64,000 nucleotides of DNA from Alteromonas sp. C1M14 (lineage in GTDB: Bacteria; Pseudomonadota; Gammaproteobacteria; Enterobacterales; Alteromonadaceae): positions 599,171 to 663,170 of the forward strand of contig NZ_JAHKQF010000008.1 of the NCBI RefSeq assembly GCF_018860965.1, written 5' to 3'. The translations under genes were made by a program, and so were the position numbers. The notes under the pieces were generated by a model. The model saw nothing but the letters and a program-made list of their open reading frames with translations. It was not told the origin of the DNA and ran no database searches. This document shows positions 26,813 to 36,290 of this stretch, one piece after another (the stretch's first letter is position 1; the number at the start of each line of letters is the position of its first letter).

Positions 26813-27328
26813 ATGAATAAATGTGTAAGACAAGTCGCTTTCGCTTGTACTGTCTTTCTAGCGAGCTTCCCGTTGTGGGGGGCCGGGAATAATCCTCTTT
26901 ATTCGCTAGAATTAGACGCATTGATGAATTTAGAAAGGGTATCACTAGGGGATTATAAACATCAGATCCTAGTGGTAACCGTTTTTGAACCTCAATGCCC
27001 TTGGTGTATGAAGCAATTTAAAGCGTTAGAAGATTTATATCAAAACTGCGCTAATCACTTACAACCGGTCGCTGTGGGGGTAGGAGATAAAAAAGGGTTA
27101 AAAGAGATTGTATATAAAACAAAGATCTCTTTTCCCGCCGCTGTTGCCTCACCGGATTTTATCGCTATGGTGGGAGAGCCTAAAGCCACGCCTTTTAGTC
27201 TTATCATTGACGACAACGGCGACCTAGTTACCACTATTGAAGGCTATGTTCCGCTAGCAAAACTCCGCTATGCATTTCAGGATGTGTGTCTCGCAGACGC
27301 CGTTGCACAAACATCTATTTCAGGTTAG
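26813..27328 (+). CDS. Secreted thioredoxin-like (TlpA/peroxiredoxin-fold) protein
   Basis: 171 residues with a signal peptide ending FPLWGA. The thioredoxin active site CPWC follows a beta strand (VVTVFEPQCPWCMKQF), and the cis-proline region is KATPFSLIIDDNGDLV. It starts 2 bp after the receptor stop, so it is certainly co-transcribed. A likely job is reducing or oxidising the CxxC of its receptor partner or a periplasmic metal-binding protein. Further cysteines at NC and DVC may pair. Confidence 0.85.
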   Translation: MNKCVRQVAFACTVFLASFPLWGAGNNPLYSLELDALMNLERVSLGDYKHQILVVTVFEPQCPWCMKQFKALEDLYQNCANHLQPVAVGVGDKKGLKEIVYKTKISFPAAVASPDFIAMVGEPKATPFSLIIDDNGDLVTTIEGYVPLAKLRYAFQDVCLADAVAQTSISG

Positions 27329-27332
27329 TTAA

Positions 27333-27355
27333 AGGGGCATTGCATGCCCCTGCTT
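27333..27355 (+). terminator. Terminator after the receptor-TlpA operon
   Basis: AGGGGCA (27333-27339) and TGCCCCT (27345-27351) form a 7-bp stem followed by GCTTTG, a weak T-tract. Confidence 0.6.
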
Positions 27356-27575
27356 TGTTGATAAATCAGCACCCATCATCAGTAAATCTCCTGCGTATTG
27401 CCCTAATGTAAGGGTAAATGCTAAGCAATTGAATAAGCATTGATTGTGTATAGTCTCGAGATCAGCGAAAATAGCCGCCAATTACGATTAACACGACGGG
27501 TTACAGGGGAAGCGCGAAAACAGTGTGCTTTGCTAAGTGTGTGTAAATCCGCGTACAAACGAAAAGAACGAATAC

Positions 27576-29165
27576 ATGGCAAATCAAGATTTTCTTAATG
27601 AAATCAATAAGCGAAGAACCTTTGCTATCATCTCGCACCCTGATGCCGGTAAAACCACCATTACTGAAAAAGTGCTTTTATTTGGCCGCGCATTACAAAC
27701 GGCAGGGACAGTAAAAGGTAAAAAGTCCGGCCAGCATGCTAAGTCCGATTGGATGGAGATGGAAAAAGAGCGGGGTATTTCTGTTACCACGTCGGTGATG
27801 CAGTTTCCTTACCGCGATCATCTTGTGAACCTGCTTGATACTCCAGGACACGAAGATTTCTCTGAAGATACCTACCGTACCTTAACCGCAGTGGATTCGT
27901 GCTTAATGGTCATTGACGCGGCGAAAGGGGTGGAAGCTCGTACCCGTAAGCTGATGGAAGTGACCCGTTTACGAGATACGCCAATTATTACCTTTATGAA
28001 CAAGTTAGACAGGGATATTCGTGATCCCCTCGAATTGCTTGATGAGGTTGAGACAGAGCTCAATATTATGTGTGCGCCGGTGACCTGGCCAATCGGCAGT
28101 GGTAAAGGATTCAAAGGTGTTTACCATTTTCATCGGGATGAAGTCTTTCTTTATCAATCTGGAATGGGTCACACCATTCAAGATGTGCGCATCATCAAGG
28201 GGGTAGATAGCCCAGAACTGGAAGAAGCCATCGGCAGCGGTTTGGCTGAACAGTTAAAAGAAGAACTTGAATTGGTGCAAGGTGCATCCAATGAATTTGA
28301 TCAAGAAATGTTCTTAGCCGGTGAACTTACCCCGGTATTTTTTGGTACCGCATTGGGCAACTTCGGTGTTGATCACATGCTTGATGGCTTAGTTAGCTGG
28401 GCGCCTGCACCCCAAGGTCGGGTTACTGAAGACGGCGAAATCAGTGCTCAGACGCCAGAGTTTAGCGGCTTTGTGTTTAAAATTCAGGCCAATATGGATC
28501 CCAAGCACCGAGATCGCATTGCATTTTGTCGTATCGTGTCCGGTAAGTACGAAAAAGGCATGAAAATGCGCCACAGCCGTATCAATAAAGATGTGCGTAT
28601 TTCTGATGCATTAACCTTCTTAGCTGGCGACAGAGCATTACTTGAACAAGCCTATGCTGGCGATATTATCGGTCTTCATAATCACGGTACCATCCGTATT
28701 GGTGATACGTTTACCTCGGGCCGTAATTTTCGTTTTACCGGCATTCCTAACTTTGCGCCTGAGCTTTTCAAACGCATCCGTTTGCGCGACCCTTTAAAAC
28801 AGAAGCAATTGCTAAAAGGGCTTATTCAGTTATCAGAAGAAGGCGCGGTCCAAGTTTTTCGTCCACTGATAAACAATGATTTAATTGTCGGTGCCGTCGG
28901 TGTGTTGCAGTTTGACGTCGTTGTTGCCCGCCTTAAGGCAGAGTACAATGTGGATGCAATATACGAACATATCAGTGTGAACACAGCCCGCTGGGTTTAC
29001 AGCGATGATGCTAAGAAATTGGATGAGTTTAGACGCAAAGCCGAGCAGAACCTTGCCTTAGATGGCGGCGATAATCTTACGTATATCGCGCCTACACGGG
29101 TTAACTTACAACTAGCCCAAGAGCGTTATCCAGACATTCAGTTTAAAGAAACCCGCGAACATTAA
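27576..29165 (+). CDS. prfC: Peptide chain release factor 3
   Basis: 529 residues, exactly the E. coli RF3 length when started at the ATG at 27576; the upstream extension to 27537 is unlikely. It is a GTPase that recycles RF1/RF2 from the ribosome. G motifs are HPDAGKTT (G1), DTPGHEDF (G3) and NKLDRD (G4). Domain 2 includes [19 protein letters not shown] and the C-terminal domain contains [12 protein letters not shown]. It lies 12 bp before argS. Confidence 0.97.
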   Translation: MANQDFLNEINKRRTFAIISHPDAGKTTITEKVLLFGRALQTAGTVKGKKSGQHAKSDWMEMEKERGISVTTSVMQFPYRDHLVNLLDTPGHEDFSEDTYRTLTAVDSCLMVIDAAKGVEARTRKLMEVTRLRDTPIITFMNKLDRDIRDPLELLDEVETELNIMCAPVTWPIGSGKGFKGVYHFHRDEVFLYQSGMGHTIQDVRIIKGVDSPELEEAIGSGLAEQLKEELELVQGASNEFDQEMFLAGELTPVFFGTALGNFGVDHMLDGLVSWAPAPQGRVTEDGEISAQTPEFSGFVFKIQANMDPKHRDRIAFCRIVSGKYEKGMKMRHSRINKDVRISDALTFLAGDRALLEQAYAGDIIGLHNHGTIRIGDTFTSGRNFRFTGIPNFAPELFKRIRLRDPLKQKQLLKGLIQLSEEGAVQVFRPLINNDLIVGAVGVLQFDVVVARLKAEYNVDAIYEHISVNTARWVYSDDAKKLDEFRRKAEQNLALDGGDNLTYIAPTRVNLQLAQERYPDIQFKETREH

Positions 29166-29177
29166 GAAAGACAAACA

Positions 29178-30908
29178 ATGAATATACATGCTTTATTAGT
29201 CAGTCGTTTTACCGAGGCATTAGAAGAGCTAGGGGTCGAAAATGCCCCTGTGCCGGTGGCAAAAAGTGCTCGTCCTGAGTTCGGTGAGTATCAGTTTAAC
29301 GGTGCGATGGCACTGGCTAAACAACTTAAACAAAAGCCCCGTGATATTGCAGAGAAAATTGTCTCCCTGGTGAAGCTAAACGATGTTGCCAGTAAGCTCG
29401 AGGTTGCAGGTCCGGGTTTTATCAATGTACATCTAAACGACACTTGGTTGGCGAATCAGTGTGAACTGGCATTACATGATCCCCGCATTGGTGTTGCAAA
29501 AGAAAAAACCAACACTATCGTGGTGGATTACTCTTCGCCAAATCTTGCTAAAGAAATGCACGTGGGGCATTTGCGTACCACCATCATTGGTGATGCCGTG
29601 GTCAAAGTGCTGGAATTTCTGGGACATAAGGTCATTCGTCAAAATCATATGGGCGATTGGGGTACCCAGTTCGGAATGCTGTTAGCTCACCTGTCAGACA
29701 AACTTGAAAGTGAAGTGGCAGAAACCGCCTTATCTGATCTTGAAGACTTTTATCGTGCAGCGAAGGTGCGTTTTGATAACGAAGAGGGCTTTGCGGATCG
29801 CGCCAGAGAGTACGTGGTTAAATTACAAGGTGGCGACACCCGTTGTTTAGCACTATGGCAACTGTTCATCGACATCTCTATCAAGCACAGCGAAGAGGTG
29901 TATCAAAAACTGAATGTCAGCCTGACTCGTGATGACATTATGGGAGAGTCTGCTTATAACGACGATCTGGCCAATGTGATTGCACAGCTAAAAGAACAAG
30001 GCATTGCGGTGGAGGATCAAGGGGCTCAGGTTGTATTCATTGACGAACTTGCCGACAAAGAGGGTAACCCGGCGGTTTACATTGTACAAAAATCCGGTGG
30101 CGGATACTTATATTCCACCACGGATTTAGCCGCCATCCGTTATCGTAGTGGTAAACTGAACGCCGATAGAACGCTAATTCTTACCGATGCCCGACAGGCC
30201 TTACACTTTAAGCAAACAGAGATTGTAGGTCGTAAAGCGGGCTTCATGAAACCGGAACAAACATACGAGCATTGCCCGTTTGGTATGATGCTGGGGAGTG
30301 ATGGCAAGCCGTTTAAAACCCGCACAGGTGGCACGGTTAAGCTGGTTGAATTATTGGATGAAGCGGTAGAGCGTGCGGGTAATTTGATTGCAGAGCGTAC
30401 TTCTGATTTATCTACTGATGAACTCAAAGACGTGGCTCGCAAAGTGGGCATTGGCGCGGTTAAATATGCCGACTTAAGTAAGAACCGTACCACCGATTAT
30501 GTCTTTAATTGGGATACCATGTTAAGTTTTGAAGGCAATACGGCTCCTTACTTACAATATGCATTTACCCGGGTACAAAGCATTTTCCGTAAATCTGGTA
30601 TATCCCCTGCCGACTTGCCTGGCGCTATGGCCTTTACTGAAAAACAAGAACACGTATTAGCCGTGTTGTTATTGCAGTTTGAAGAAGTGGTCGGGGTAGT
30701 ATCAAGAGACGCCACGCCCCATGTGTTGTGTACGTACCTGTACGATGTGGCCAGTGCCTTTATGTCGTTTTATGAAGCGTGCCCCATCTTAAAAGACGGG
30801 ATCGAAGATAAAGTGCGCAACAGCCGTTTAGAATTGGCGGCGTTGGTGGCGAAAACCCTCGAACAAGGCTTGGCATTATTGGGTATCGAAACCCTGGATA
30901 AAATGTAA
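29178..30908 (+). CDS. argS: Arginyl-tRNA synthetase
   Basis: 576 residues (E. coli 577). Charges tRNA-Arg with arginine. The N-terminal Add-1 domain (about 1-110) is followed by the class I core with SSPNLAKEMHVGHLRT (HIGH signature). The KMSKS equivalent is degenerate (GKPFKTRTGG), as is usual for ArgRS. The anticodon-binding DALR domain contains YLQYAFTRVQSI and ends GLALLGIETLDKM. Followed by a clear terminator. Confidence 0.97.
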   Translation: MNIHALLVSRFTEALEELGVENAPVPVAKSARPEFGEYQFNGAMALAKQLKQKPRDIAEKIVSLVKLNDVASKLEVAGPGFINVHLNDTWLANQCELALHDPRIGVAKEKTNTIVVDYSSPNLAKEMHVGHLRTTIIGDAVVKVLEFLGHKVIRQNHMGDWGTQFGMLLAHLSDKLESEVAETALSDLEDFYRAAKVRFDNEEGFADRAREYVVKLQGGDTRCLALWQLFIDISIKHSEEVYQKLNVSLTRDDIMGESAYNDDLANVIAQLKEQGIAVEDQGAQVVFIDELADKEGNPAVYIVQKSGGGYLYSTTDLAAIRYRSGKLNADRTLILTDARQALHFKQTEIVGRKAGFMKPEQTYEHCPFGMMLGSDGKPFKTRTGGTVKLVELLDEAVERAGNLIAERTSDLSTDELKDVARKVGIGAVKYADLSKNRTTDYVFNWDTMLSFEGNTAPYLQYAFTRVQSIFRKSGISPADLPGAMAFTEKQEHVLAVLLLQFEEVVGVVSRDATPHVLCTYLYDVASAFMSFYEACPILKDGIEDKVRNSRLELAALVAKTLEQGLALLGIETLDKM

Positions 30909-30932
30909 TAACCATAGCATAGCGAGGGCTAG

Positions 30933-30968
30933 AAAGTGCTTTTTGGTTTTACCATAGAAGCACTTTTT
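30933..30968 (+). terminator. Terminator of argS
   Basis: AAAGTGCTT (30933-30941) pairs with AAGCACTTT (30958-30966), ending in five T. Confidence 0.85.
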
Positions 30969-31177
30969 GCCATGGCTTTTACATCAACAGGACAGAGGTG
31001 ACTGACTCGAGTTCAGCTCCTTGATGACAACAAGTGAAACAGGGTTTTATACACCCTCGCTGGGTTTTGGTGTTAAACACCTTTTTTCCCTTTATTTCTG
31101 CCTTAACCGGGCTATCAAAATAAACCTAAATTCGTTACTATTCGCGGTCTTATTTTCAGAACACATGTGGCGAAAAA

Positions 31178-32276
31178 ATGTTTGAAGTAAACCCAGTCAA
31201 AAATGCCATTGAAGATATCCGTGCGCGTGCCCAAGCGCTTAGGGGGTATCTTTGACTTTGATACAAAGTCAGAGCGTCTAGAAGAAGTTAATCGAGAGCT
31301 CGAAAGCTCTGAAGTATGGAATGAACCGGAACGAGCCCAAGCGCTCGGAAAGGAAAAGGTCGCTTTAGAGCAGGTAGTGGAAACAATCCACAAACTGGAT
31401 CAGGGCACAGAAGATGTCGAAGGATTATTGGAATTGGCGATTGAAGCCGAAGACGAAGAAACCTTTGACGAAGCCCAGGTTGAACTGGCCGCGCTTATCG
31501 CCGACCTTGAAGGTCTTGAATTTCGCCGTATGTTCTCAGGTCCAAACGACAGCAGCGATTGCTATTTAGATCTGCAATCCGGCTCTGGCGGCACAGAAGC
31601 CCAAGATTGGGCCAATATGCTGCTGCGGATGTATTTGCGTTGGGGCGAGGCCCACGGTTTTAAAACCGAAATCATCGAGCTTTCTGACGGTGACGTGGCC
31701 GGCATTAAAAGTGCTACTATTCGCTTTCAGGGTGAATATGCCTTTGGTTGGTTAAGAACCGAAACCGGCGTACATCGCTTGGTACGTAAATCTCCCTTTG
31801 ACTCGGGAAATCGCAGGCATACATCGTTTTCATCGGCTTTTGTGTACCCTGAGATTGACGATGATATTCAGATTGATATCGATCCGTCGGATCTGCGTAT
31901 TGACACATACCGAGCATCCGGGGCGGGTGGTCAGCACGTTAACCGTACTGATTCGGCGGTGCGTATTACCCACGAACCCACGGGCATTGTGGTGCAGTGC
32001 CAAAATGACCGCTCTCAACATAAAAATAAAGATCAGGCAATGAAGCAACTAAAAGCCAAACTCTATGAGTATGAGTTGCAGAAACAAAATGCCGAAAAAC
32101 AAGCGATGGAAGATAGCAAATCAGATATCGGCTGGGGTAGCCAAATTCGTTCCTACGTATTAGACGACTCCCGCATTAAAGATTTGCGCACAGGGGTGGA
32201 AACCCGTAATACCCAGGCCGTTCTTGACGGCGATTTAGATAAATTCATTCAGGCTAGCTTGAAATCTGGCTTGTAA
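31178..32276 (+). CDS. prfB: Peptide chain release factor 2, with programmed +1 frameshift
   Basis: Recognises UGA and UAA stops. Translation starts at the ATG at 31178 ([15 protein letters not shown]...), meets an in-frame TGA at codon 26 (31253-31255), and continues in the +1 frame to 32276, giving 365 residues as in E. coli. Coding is join(31178..31252, 31254..32276). The RF2 anticodon-mimic SPF ([11 protein letters not shown]) and the catalytic GGQ ([10 protein letters not shown]) are both present. An ORF caller that ignores the shift would lose the first 26 codons. lysS follows after 24 bp. Confidence 0.97.
31241..31256 (+). promoter_or_regulatory. RF2 autoregulatory +1 frameshift site
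   Basis: AGGGGG (internal Shine-Dalgarno, 31241-31246), TAT, then CTT TGA C. This is the same core as the E. coli prfB site. When RF2 is scarce, termination at TGA is slow and the ribosome slips from CUU to UUU. Confidence 0.97.
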
Positions 32277-32300
32277 ATTACCCACTAAAGTGAATAGGTT

Positions 32301-33851
32301 ATGACCGACCAACAACTTGATGAAAATAAACTTATTGCCGAACGCCGCGCGAAACTGAGTGCGATTCGGGAACAATGCCGTGCAAATGGCTTTCCTAATA
32401 ATTTCCGTCGTGAAAATTATGCTGAAGAGTTACAAAAGAAATTCGGTGAATTAGATAAAGAAACACTGGAAAGCCAGGGTAACAAGGTTTCTGTTGCAGG
32501 CCGCATAATGGCAAAGCGTGGACCCTTTATATTACTTCAGGATATGACAGGGCGCATTCAGGCCTATGCTGATAAAGCCACGCAAAAAGAAATTAAAGCA
32601 AAATTCGGCTCTTTAGATATTGGCGATATTATTGGTGTGGCGGGTGCGTTGCATAAATCTGGCAAGGGCGATTTGTATGTCAACATGGAAAGTTGGCAAT
32701 TGTTGACAAAAGCACTGCGTCCATTACCAGAGAAATTTCATGGCTTAAGCGATCAAGAAACCAAATATCGCCAGCGTTATGTTGACTTGATCACCAGCGA
32801 AAAAACCCGTGAAACCTTTAAAATTCGTAGTGCAATTATTAATGGTATTCGTCAGTACCTTACCAATAAAGATTACATTGAAGTAGAAACCCCCATGTTG
32901 CAGGTTATTCCTGGTGGTGCCACAGCAAAACCGTTTGTGACACACCACAATGCCATGGATATCGATATGTACCTGCGAATTGCACCCGAGCTCTACCTGA
33001 AGCGTCTGGTTGTGGGTGGTTTTGAGCGCGTATTTGAAATTAACCGTAATTTCCGCAATGAAGGTTTGTCTACGCGTCATAATCCAGAATTCACTATGTT
33101 GGAATTCTATCAAGCCTATGCAGATTACAATGATCTGATGAACTTAACCGAAGATATGTTACGCAAGCTGACAAAGGATATTTTAGGTTCTAGTGAGTTG
33201 GTAAATACAGAGCGTGATAGTGACGGCAATGTGATCAGTGAAACCCATTACGATTTTGCTAAGCCGTTTGAACGTTTGAGTATGGGTGATGCCATATTGA
33301 AATACTGGCCTGAGGCAAATGAAGCCGCTATTCGCGATCCAGAAGCCAATTTGGACGAGATGAAGGCCATGGCAAAACAACTGCATATCAAAGAGCCTGA
33401 AGTGGATGGCATTTGGGGAGCAGGTAAATACCTGTGTGAGATTTTTGAAGCAACGGCAGAAGAAAAACTCATTCAACCCACCTTTATCACCGCTTACCCA
33501 TGGGAAGTATCACCCCTGGCCCGTCGTAATGATGATAACCCATTTATTACCGACCGCTTTGAATTCTTCGTGGGTGGCAGAGAAATTGCCAATGGATTTA
33601 GCGAGCTGAACGATCCTGAAGATCAAGCAGAGCGCTTCCGCAAACAGGTTGAAGAAAAAGACGCCGGTGATGATGAAGCCATGCACTTTGATGATGATTA
33701 TATTCGTGCATTAGAATATGGCCTGCCTCCCACAGCAGGGCAGGGAATTGGTATCGACCGTCTGACTATGTTGTTTACTGACAGTCCAACCATTAAAGAC
33801 GTGATCTTGTTCCCTCATATGAAGCCACAAGGCGCAGAAAGTCACGATTAA
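32301..33851 (+). CDS. lysS: Lysyl-tRNA synthetase, class II
   Basis: 516 residues. The N-terminal OB-fold domain (about 65-150, [20 protein letters not shown]) binds the anticodon. The class II core carries motif 2 ([19 protein letters not shown]) and motif 3 ([18 protein letters not shown]). Downstream of prfB in the usual prfB-lysS order. Two terminator hairpins for this gene lie inside the convergent panE gene. Confidence 0.97.
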   Translation: MTDQQLDENKLIAERRAKLSAIREQCRANGFPNNFRRENYAEELQKKFGELDKETLESQGNKVSVAGRIMAKRGPFILLQDMTGRIQAYADKATQKEIKAKFGSLDIGDIIGVAGALHKSGKGDLYVNMESWQLLTKALRPLPEKFHGLSDQETKYRQRYVDLITSEKTRETFKIRSAIINGIRQYLTNKDYIEVETPMLQVIPGGATAKPFVTHHNAMDIDMYLRIAPELYLKRLVVGGFERVFEINRNFRNEGLSTRHNPEFTMLEFYQAYADYNDLMNLTEDMLRKLTKDILGSSELVNTERDSDGNVISETHYDFAKPFERLSMGDAILKYWPEANEAAIRDPEANLDEMKAMAKQLHIKEPEVDGIWGAGKYLCEIFEATAEEKLIQPTFITAYPWEVSPLARRNDDNPFITDRFEFFVGGREIANGFSELNDPEDQAERFRKQVEEKDAGDDEAMHFDDDYIRALEYGLPPTAGQGIGIDRLTMLFTDSPTIKDVILFPHMKPQGAESHD

Positions 33852-34763
33852 TTACTTAAGGGAAAGCGCCCTTATTTTTTGATATAAACCGGTATTGATG
33901 GGAACATCAATACCGGTTTTTTTTGCCTGTCTCACTAAAAAACCACTGATCCCTTCTATTTCGCTTTGTCGCCCATGATGAATGTCTTGATGCATACTGG
34001 AATAATTGTTGGCGGTTTGCGCAATCACCTTTCTCACCCTTGCCACTAGGCTTTGGGTGTCGGTTGGAAAACCACAGGCAGTCATAACCATGGCAGTCTC
34101 GCTACAAATATTGTGTATTTGACGTTGATAGTGAGGGTGTTTTAATGCCCCATTGGTTACATCGTCAATCGCGGTAAGGGGGTTGATAACCAGGTTTATG
34201 GCCAGTTTTTCCCACAAGGCTGCCTGAATATTTTGTTGCCATAAAACCGGCGGCAAACAGGCATTAATTTGTGCCGTCACCCGGTTGTTTAACAACGCTT
34301 GCTCGTTGGATGTGCCGTGGACGGGGGCTATGACGCCCAATTTTGTTTCTCCCATGCCGGTATGCTTAACCTCTTGGGCCGAAACCTTAAGCGCACCATG
34401 GCTGGTGGTGGCCAGATATAAGGGGTTATCGGGCAATAACGACGTCAGCACCTCATGGCCGCCCATGCCATTTTGTAACAACACAACCGGTGTGTCAGGG
34501 CACAATAAATGCCGCCATTGCTCAATGGCCGAGGCTAATTGGTAGTATTTCACCGGCACGATCAGTAAATCCCTTGAGGATAGGGCGACAGGTTCACGGT
34601 TATGTAAGGTTGTGGAGGTACCATCCATATGGACAACATTCGTTACCGCAGGCCGTTGGCGACGCAACAGCACCGAGTAAGGAGATTGATTCCGCTGGGC
34701 TCCGGCGGCGAGAAGCGAGCCGATTGCACCGTCGCCCACTATAGCGATATGAGAAGTCATCAT
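33852..34763 (-). CDS. panE: 2-dehydropantoate 2-reductase family protein
   Basis: 303 residues. Reduces ketopantoate to pantoate with NADPH in the pantothenate/CoA pathway. The N-terminal Rossmann motif is IAIVGDGAIGSLLA. LWEKLAINLVINPLTAI contains the catalytic lysine and asparagine region, and the C-terminal signature SEIEGISGFLVRQAKKTGI includes the conserved serine and glutamate. Overlaps the rluA-type gene by ATGA, so it is co-translated. Whether it is the main ketopantoate reductase or a paralogue cannot be told here. Confidence 0.9.
   Translation of the reverse strand: MMTSHIAIVGDGAIGSLLAAGAQRNQSPYSVLLRRQRPAVTNVVHMDGTSTTLHNREPVALSSRDLLIVPVKYYQLASAIEQWRHLLCPDTPVVLLQNGMGGHEVLTSLLPDNPLYLATTSHGALKVSAQEVKHTGMGETKLGVIAPVHGTSNEQALLNNRVTAQINACLPPVLWQQNIQAALWEKLAINLVINPLTAIDDVTNGALKHPHYQRQIHNICSETAMVMTACGFPTDTQSLVARVRKVIAQTANNYSSMHQDIHHGRQSEIEGISGFLVRQAKKTGIDVPINTGLYQKIRALSLK
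33857..33924 (+). terminator. Tandem lysS terminators inside the panE coding sequence
   Basis: First hairpin: TAAGGG (33857-33862) with CCCTTA (33869-33874) and six T. Second: a perfect 15-bp stem (33886-33900 with 33905-33919, loop GGAA) followed by T to 33924. Both lie within the last 24 codons of the convergent panE. Confidence 0.9.
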
Positions 34764-35488
34764 AGCTCAGTATCAGAAGGTTTCTTTATTGTCGGTAAGG
34801 TAAATTTGGGCCACTTCATCCTTTCAATATCCTCAATTTTAGGCAGCCACTGGGTAAGCACGTCCGCTGTAAAATGGTGGCCTTCGTTAGGCGGGCAACA
34901 AATACGAAAGGTTTGATTTTGATAAATAAAGACTAACCCATAAGCATGCAAGCTTACCCTATCCTGAGGGGCGGCGCCGCCGTACAGTGTATCGCCCGCG
35001 ATAGGCGCCCCTAAACTTTTCATTGCCACTCGAATTTGATGGGTCTTGCCAGTAAGGGGCTTGACGAGGGCAACCCGGCCTACCTGAGGAAGGTGATAAC
35101 TGAAAAATTGTGTTACGGCGGGGTTATGTCGGGTTTTTAGCAATACATGCTGACCCCTACGGCGGTTTTTCATATCGCCCACCAGGGTACCTTGCTTTTT
35201 CGATGGCTTAGTCGATAGCACCGCAAGATAAAATTTTTGGATCTGTCTTTGGCTAAATAACTGGCTAAGCTGTGCTGCTGCCGTTGGGTTCCTCCCAATT
35301 AGGAGGCAACCGGAAGTGACGGTATCTAAGCGATGACATAAATACAGACGGGATTCGCCAGTAAGTGCTGCCAATACGGTAATAATGCCGTTTTCACCAT
35401 CATGCATAGGTGTGCCAACCGGTTTATTAACAATGTAAAAATCCGGATGAGTAAATACAATATCGGCGGATGAAAAGGGACTAGCCAC
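34760..35488 (-). CDS. RluA-family pseudouridine synthase
   Basis: 242 residues with no S4 domain. The catalytic motif CHRLDTVTSGCLL carries the aspartate, DFYIVNKPVGTPMHD is the start of the fold, and TGKTHQIRVAMKSLGAPIAGD is the conserved late block. It isomerises uridine in rRNA or tRNA; the target (RluA/TruC-like) is not decidable by eye. The GTG start overlaps the stop of the Hpt gene by 8 bp, making a three-gene overlapping operon. Confidence 0.87.
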   Translation of the reverse strand: MASPFSSADIVFTHPDFYIVNKPVGTPMHDGENGIITVLAALTGESRLYLCHRLDTVTSGCLLIGRNPTAAAQLSQLFSQRQIQKFYLAVLSTKPSKKQGTLVGDMKNRRRGQHVLLKTRHNPAVTQFFSYHLPQVGRVALVKPLTGKTHQIRVAMKSLGAPIAGDTLYGGAAPQDRVSLHAYGLVFIYQNQTFRICCPPNEGHHFTADVLTQWLPKIEDIERMKWPKFTLPTIKKPSDTEL

Positions 35489-36074
35489 GAACTAAGGTTA
35501 AGGCTGTGTCGTAATCAAGCTCGTCGATGGCATCTCTTACCGATTGTTGTAGAGCAGGATCCGAGGTGGTTTCGGTTAGCCATTCATCTAATTGATCTTG
35601 AGCGATAAATTCACTCTGTTCTAAGGCCTGAATAAAAGCTTCTGGGGCTAAAAGACTGCTTTCGTTCGTGGGCAAAGGTGATGTCGCCGTTGCTTGTGGT
35701 GAGCGTTGTGGTGGCGCGTCAATTAAAGAGGGGGTCTGATGGAGTTCATCGATATATGAAAGTGTGGTCGACAAGGTAAAGCAGAATGCCGAAAAAGATG
35801 AAGGGGTCCCCGGATTGGCTTTCAATTCATCTTCTGTTTGTTTACAGGCTTGATGTAATCGCGAGATCCCCAAATTACCCGCCACACCTTTTATCGTATG
35901 AAGGTGAATTTTTGCTTCTTGCCATTGTTCGTTTCGCAGCATGGTATTGAGTTTATCTTCCGAGTCCTGATATTCGTCGGCAAATTTTTGCAATAGACGT
36001 AAAAACAGCGTTTTATTCCCACTTAACTGGGACAAGCCAAACTCAAGGTCAATGATCTTTGCGGCAGAATCCAT
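35481..36074 (-). CDS. Histidine phosphotransfer (Hpt) domain protein
   Basis: 197 residues from the ATG at 36074, which follows CGGAGTAATT; longer starts to 36242 run through the repeat-containing leader and are unlikely. The Hpt helical bundle (about 5-100) contains HTIKGVAGNLG with the phosphorylated histidine. A proline/serine-rich linker (about 110-145) leads to a small helical C-terminus (LLAPEAFIQALEQSEF...). It would relay phosphate between a hybrid kinase and a response regulator, neither of which is nearby. Confidence 0.85.
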   Translation of the reverse strand: MDSAAKIIDLEFGLSQLSGNKTLFLRLLQKFADEYQDSEDKLNTMLRNEQWQEAKIHLHTIKGVAGNLGISRLHQACKQTEDELKANPGTPSSFSAFCFTLSTTLSYIDELHQTPSLIDAPPQRSPQATATSPLPTNESSLLAPEAFIQALEQSEFIAQDQLDEWLTETTSDPALQQSVRDAIDELDYDTALTLVRG

Positions 36075-36152
36075 AATTACTCCGAAAACGTGTTTATCAC
36101 AGTGTATTTCATTGTGTAATAAATTGATACAAACGACATAACTTGGTATAGG

Positions 36153-36269
36153 TTTTATAATGCATTTTCTGGTAGGCTGCACCCTTACATTTGTTTTCAG
36201 AAGCATTATTACCTTTTTCGCTGTCCTAAAAGGACGCACCATTGATTTTATTGAAAATGCATTTATAAA
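36153..36269. repeat. Imperfect 16-17 bp inverted repeat, 117 bp overall
   Basis: TTTATAATGCATTTTC (from 36154) is mirrored by GAAAATGCATTTATAAA (to 36269), with one extra T, across an 82-bp spacer between divergent Hpt and M16 genes. No target duplication is seen. It could be a leader structure, an operator pair or a small MITE-like element. Confidence 0.6.
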
Positions 36270-36290
36270 ATGTTTAAAGAAGGAAGCCTG

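Noticed and set aside
30140..30493. 117-codon minus-strand frame within argS
   Set aside because: Opposite-strand shadow of a conserved synthetase; no start context.
36075..36242. N-terminal extension of the Hpt protein
   Set aside because: The extension crosses the inverted repeat and has no good ribosome site, while the ATG at 36074 has CGGAG and begins the Hpt fold.
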